Assembly: GCA_017410065.1 (NCBI GenBank)
Contig: JAFQRL010000011.1
Coordinates: 62,001-126,000 of the forward strand
Direction of reading: 5' to 3'
From: Clostridia bacterium
Lineage (GTDB): Bacteria; Bacillota; Clostridia; Oscillospirales; CAG-272
DNA length: 64,000 nucleotides
Part shown: piece by piece, positions 60,840 through 64,000 of the stretch
Position numbering within the stretch: position 1 is the stretch's first letter
How the letters are laid out: every line of letters begins with the position of its first letter
Position numbers and translations under genes: made by a program
The notes under the pieces: generated by a model
What the model was told of the DNA's origin: nothing
What the model saw: only the letters and a program-made list of their open reading frames with translations
The model's database searches: none

Positions 60840-61265
60840 ATGGCTAAGAAAATTCAAGGTTACATTAAATTGCAACTTCCTGCCGGCAAGGCTACTCCCC
60901 AGCCCCCTGTAGGTCCCGCACTCGGTCAGTACGGTGTTTCCATTCCTAACTTCACCAAGGAATTCAACGAGAGAACCAAGAACGATATCGGTCTTATCAT
61001 TCCCGTTATCATCACCGTTTACGCAGACCGTTCCTTCACATTCGTTACCAAGACTCCCCCCGCAGCAGTTCTTATCAAGAAGGCTTGCGGCATTGAGACT
61101 GCATCCGCTGTTCCTAACAAGACCAAGGTTGCTTCTCTCACCAAGGATCAGGTTCGCAAGATCGCAGAGACCAAAATGCCCGACCTCAACGCAGCTTCTA
61201 TCGAAGCAGCTATGAGCATGGTTGCAGGTACCGCTCGCAGCATGGGCGTTACCGTAGAAGAGTGA
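60840..61265 (+). CDS. rplK: Ribosomal protein L11
   Basis: A 141-aa 50S protein at the GTPase centre. Family blocks are [26 protein letters not shown] and the C-terminal [27 protein letters not shown] 60840 lies 8 bp after GGAGG; the longer frame to 60774 would run through the leader hairpins. Confidence 0.97.
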   Translation: MAKKIQGYIKLQLPAGKATPQPPVGPALGQYGVSIPNFTKEFNERTKNDIGLIIPVIITVYADRSFTFVTKTPPAAVLIKKACGIETASAVPNKTKVASLTKDQVRKIAETKMPDLNAASIEAAMSMVAGTARSMGVTVEE

Positions 61266-61282
61266 TAGGAGGTAGCAAGATA

Positions 61283-61978
61283 ATGGCTAAGTTCGGTAAA
61301 AAGTATAATGCAAGCGCTCAGCTTGTAGATAAATCCAAGCTCTATGATGTTTCCGAGGCAGTTGACCTCGTTTGTCAGACCGCTAAGGCTAAGTTTGACG
61401 AGACCGTAGAGGTTCACATCAGACTCGGCGTTGACTCCCGTCACGCAGATCAGCAGGTTAGAGGCGCTATCGTCCTTCCTAACGGTACAGGTAAGACTGT
61501 CAGAACCCTTGTATTCGCTCGTGGCGACAAGGCAGAGGCTGCTCTTGCAGCAGGCGCTGATTTCGTTGGTGCTGAGGATATGGTTCAGAAGATCCAGACC
61601 GAGAACTGGTTCGATTTCGACGTTGTTATCGCATCTCCCGATATGATGGGTGTTATCGGTCGTCTTGGTAAGGTGCTTGGTCCTAAGGGCCTTATGCCTA
61701 ACCCCAAGGCTGGTACTGTTACTCCCGACGTTGCTAAGGCTGTTCAGGAGGCTAAGGCAGGTAAGATCGAGTACCGTCTTGATAAGACCAACATCATCCA
61801 CTGCCCCATCGGCAAGGCATCCTTCGGTATTGAGAAGCTCACCGAGAACTTCAACACTCTCCTCGGTGCAGTTATCAAGGCTAAGCCCGCTGCTGCTAAG
61901 GGTCAGTATATCAAGAGCTGTGTTGTTGCAACAACAATGGGCCCTGGTATCAAGATCAACTACGCAAAGCTTGGTTAA
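61283..61978 (+). CDS. rplA: Ribosomal protein L1
   Basis: A 231-aa 50S protein at the L1 stalk, and usually the translational repressor of its own operon. It has [19 protein letters not shown] and the conserved [23 protein letters not shown] block. ATG 61283 follows AGGAGG (TGATAGGAGGT); an in-frame codon at 61262 lies before that site. The rplJ and rplL genes that usually follow are absent; a terminator ends the unit. Confidence 0.97.
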   Translation: MAKFGKKYNASAQLVDKSKLYDVSEAVDLVCQTAKAKFDETVEVHIRLGVDSRHADQQVRGAIVLPNGTGKTVRTLVFARGDKAEAALAAGADFVGAEDMVQKIQTENWFDFDVVIASPDMMGVIGRLGKVLGPKGLMPNPKAGTVTPDVAKAVQEAKAGKIEYRLDKTNIIHCPIGKASFGIEKLTENFNTLLGAVIKAKPAAAKGQYIKSCVVATTMGPGIKINYAKLG

Positions 61979-61990
61979 TCAAATCAATAT

Positions 61991-62025
61991 AAAAAGTCTG
62001 ACGGACACCGTCAGACTTTTTTTGT
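61991..62025 (+). terminator. Strong terminator after rplA
   Basis: Perfect 14-bp stem AAAAAGTCTGACGG/CCGTCAGACTTTTT with a 3-nt loop, followed by more Ts. Confidence 0.92.
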
Positions 62026-62040
62026 TTCTAATTCCTATAT

Positions 62041-63012
62041 TTAAAGATCTTTTAAAAGCTGTAAAAAATCCGAATTTGACATACCGAGAATATAGTCGGA
62101 CACATTACAATTATCAAGGTGAGTCGATGTAATGCTTTTTCCTATAAGCCTTTCTTCGAGCTCCTCTATCGGTCTCTTTTCAAAGAAATCTCCCGTAATT
62201 CTGATATCGGAGATATAATCACCTTTTAGTTTAATATTACACTCAACTGTGCCAAAATCGAACCTATTTTTTACCTTTATATTATATACAGAGAGATATT
62301 CCTTTTCGTTGAATATCCACTCATCGGAGGAATTTCTCTCCCTGATAAGCTGAATTTCTGCATTATCCGGTACCCTCACCTCGGTTGCCGAGTATTCCTC
62401 GGTAAGCATTCGTTTAATTGATAATATAAAATCGGTGAGAGAACAAGAAAAATCAAGACTATCCGATATATTAGCCACTCTCGATCTGACAGATCTCACA
62501 GCCTTACTTTTAAGCTTTTCCGCGTCAACATTTAAGAGAGAATCAAGCACGTCAAGATCCGAGCTAAAAAGAAGTGTGCCGTGATGGAGTACCCTTCCCA
62601 AGCTTGAATGTTGTGCATTGCCTGATATTTTTCTTCCGTTTTTGAGAACAAGATCGTTTCTTCCCGAAAGTATGCACGACACACCAAGCGAAGATAAAGC
62701 TTTGATTATCGGCGAGGTGAAATAGGCAAAATCAATTCCCTCCTTGTGTGAGGGCGAGATAAAGGAATAATTAACGTTGCCGAGGTCGTGATACACGGCG
62801 CCACCGCCCGTTATTCTCCTTACGATCTTTACGTTTTTCTCCCTAGCTTTCGGAATATTAATCTCCGCAAAGGGATTTTGATTTTTGCCAATAACAATGC
62901 AAGGCTCGTTCTGCCAAAGAATAAACGTCTCTTCCTCGGCATTTTTAAAAATATATTCCTCTATCGCAAGGTTAAGATAGGGGTCGTGAGATTTAAGCTC
63001 AATAAATTTCAT
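62041..63012 (-). CDS. lplA: Lipoate-protein ligase
   Basis: A 323-aa ligase attaching lipoate to E2/H subunits. It has IVRRITGGGAVYHDLGNVNYSF, NDLVLKNGRKISGNAQ and LLFSSDLDVLDSLL, with a C-terminal accessory domain from about residue 245. ATG 63012 gives MKFIELKSHDPYLNLAIEE, a normal LplA opening; an in-frame ATG at 63030 lies in a hairpin. It follows the E1-beta dehydrogenase gene, whose complex needs lipoate. Confidence 0.93.
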   Translation of the reverse strand: MKFIELKSHDPYLNLAIEEYIFKNAEEETFILWQNEPCIVIGKNQNPFAEINIPKAREKNVKIVRRITGGGAVYHDLGNVNYSFISPSHKEGIDFAYFTSPIIKALSSLGVSCILSGRNDLVLKNGRKISGNAQHSSLGRVLHHGTLLFSSDLDVLDSLLNVDAEKLKSKAVRSVRSRVANISDSLDFSCSLTDFILSIKRMLTEEYSATEVRVPDNAEIQLIRERNSSDEWIFNEKEYLSVYNIKVKNRFDFGTVECNIKLKGDYISDIRITGDFFEKRPIEELEERLIGKSITSTHLDNCNVSDYILGMSNSDFLQLLKDL

Positions 63013-63024
63013 ATATATACCAAT

Positions 63025-63058
63025 ATACATCGGGCGACAAGCACCCGATGTATATTTT
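63025..63058. terminator. Hairpin between E1-beta gene and lplA
   Basis: Ten-bp stem ATACATCGGG/CCCGATGTAT (63025-63034, 63044-63053). Ts follow on the plus strand (ATTTTTATT); on the minus strand the U-run is absent. It lies at the 5' end of lplA and may terminate plus-strand transcripts or shape lplA expression. Confidence 0.45.
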
Positions 63059-63084
63059 TATTCAGTTTGCCGATATCTTAGAAA

Positions 63085-64000
63085 TTAAAGTCCGAGCTTA
63101 GCTCTTTCTACCTTCTCGATATCAGTGAAGTTATTTGCGGGAACGTGTCCGGGCAGAGGCATAATCTTCTCGTGAAGAGCATCGATGATCCAATCAGCCT
63201 GAGGGAAGAAGGACTTTTCAAGCTCAAACGCGGGAGTGATCCAGTTACGGGAACCGACGACAACAGGCGGTCCATCAAGGTAATCGAAGCACATCTCTGC
63301 AATATTGGATGCCATATCTCTCATAACGGAGTTACGCTCGCAAGCATCACCAACGAAGAGGACCTTACCTGTCTTCTTAACAGACTCGATAACCTTCTCG
63401 TAGTTGAAGGGCACGATGGAACGAGCATCGATGATCTCTGCGGAAACACCGTACTTTTCTTCAAGGATCTTTGCTGCCTCAAGTGCTCTGTAAAGAACAG
63501 CACCGATAGTAACGATGGTTACGTCCTTACCTGCTCTCTTGATATCGGGCTCGCCGAAGGGTATCTCAAAGTGACCCTCGGGAACGCCGTCCTTTCTGAA
63601 CTCCTCGCCGATACCGTAAATTCTCTGAGACTCAAAGAATACAACAGGGTCGGTTCCCTCAAGAGCAGAGGTCATAAGACCCTTTGCGTCTGTGGGAGTT
63701 GCGGGGAATACAACCTTAAGGCCGGGGATATGTGCGCAAAGCGCTGTCCAGTCCTGAGAGTGCTGAGCACCGTACTTGGAGCCAACGGAAACTCTGAGGG
63801 TGATAGGCATCTTAAGGATACCCGCCGACATAGCCTGCCACTTAGCCATCTGGTTGAAGATCTCGTCGCCTGCGCAACCGATGAAATCGGCATACATAAG
63901 CTCAACGATTGCACGGCCGCCGCACATTGCGTAGCCAACTGCAGAGCCAACGATAGCAGACTCGGAAATGGGAGAGTTGAAGAATCTGTGATAAGGAACA
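63085..64000 (-). CDS. 2-oxoacid dehydrogenase E1 component, beta subunit (partial, 5' end beyond window)
   Basis: The frame stays open to the window edge (codons continue through [19 protein letters not shown]), so the start lies to the right. The visible 305 residues show E1-beta features: [64 protein letters not shown], and [11 protein letters not shown] near the C-terminus. Partner of TPP-dependent E1-alpha in pyruvate, acetoin or branched-chain 2-oxoacid dehydrogenase complexes; which one cannot be told. The following lplA supports a lipoylated complex. Confidence 0.92.
   Translation of the reverse strand, partial: VPYHRFFNSPISESAIVGSAVGYAMCGGRAIVELMYADFIGCAGDEIFNQMAKWQAMSAGILKMPITLRVSVGSKYGAQHSQDWTALCAHIPGLKVVFPATPTDAKGLMTSALEGTDPVVFFESQRIYGIGEEFRKDGVPEGHFEIPFGEPDIKRAGKDVTIVTIGAVLYRALEAAKILEEKYGVSAEIIDARSIVPFNYEKVIESVKKTGKVLFVGDACERNSVMRDMASNIAEMCFDYLDGPPVVVGSRNWITPAFELEKSFFPQADWIIDALHEKIMPLPGHVPANNFTDIEKVERAKLGL

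Overview
The window reads as a contiguous piece of chromosome from a spore-forming-lineage member of class Clostridia (Bacillota), probably a gut-type anaerobe. The signs are an L27 with the Firmicutes-specific cleavable N-terminus plus its protease Prp, the IspH-ribosomal protein S1 fusion, HemZ, ComF, YqeG, CdaA, a paired GlgC/GlgD, and the sporulation genes yabP and yabQ beside HU and RqcP. Shine-Dalgarno sites are strong (AGGAGG type), and many promoters are near-perfect sigma-A sites with 17-bp spacers. There are no phage genes, insertion sequences or CRISPR arrays. Both ends cut genes: a Clp ATPase on the left and an E1-beta dehydrogenase subunit on the right.

Layout. 1-7.6 kb (+): Clp ATPase, an RpiR regulator, a BaiN-like flavoprotein, a Cmk-PlsC fusion and an IspH-S1 fusion. 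7.6-13.4 kb: an AEC permease (+), then on the minus strand HAD/ABC-F, galE, and the rplU-prp-rpmA ribosomal operon with a probable L21 leader. 13.4-18 kb: a small amino-sugar locus (EamA permease and two GH20-type enzymes, minus) divergent from an AraC regulator. 18-21.8 kb (-): an acidic cysteine-rich protein, efp, and yqeG-nfo-like-pepP. 21.9-28 kb: two tRNAs, a second AraC regulator, an MBL-glnS-comF operon, and a DUF3343-cysteine desulfurase pair behind a 130-nt leader.

28-39.9 kb (-) is one long run of tightly spaced genes: hup-rqcP, then yabP-yabQ, then the whole glycogen pathway glgB-glgC-glgD-glgA-glgP plus a GH13 amylase, ending in aroK. yabQ and glgB overlap, so spore-cortex genes and glycogen genes are physically coupled. 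40-51 kb (-): a SpoVB-like flippase, recJ-relA-dtd-hemZ, and a c-di-AMP operon (cdaA, a 50-aa membrane protein, a COG2509 flavoprotein). 51-54 kb (+): a Crp/Fnr regulator with a palindrome at its own transcription start, followed by a three-gene ABC importer of unknown substrate. 54-59.5 kb: an alanine/glycine symporter, tRNA-His and tRNA-Arg, NfeD-like, acyl carrier protein, a CDF exporter and a 2-hydroxyacid dehydrogenase. 59.6-62 kb (+): rpmG-secE-nusG-rplK-rplA with structured leaders. 62-64 kb (-): the E1-beta subunit followed by lipoate ligase.

Most of the content is housekeeping. The points most worth testing are the possible internal translation start that would release free S1 from the IspH-S1 gene, the sporulation-glycogen coupling, the unexplained leader before the sulfur/selenium gene pair, the Crp-ABC operon with its self-operator and possible AUA/AUU start, the miniature CdaR-like protein, and the acidic two-metal-site protein beside EF-P. 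All functional calls come from reading motifs; no database search was run.
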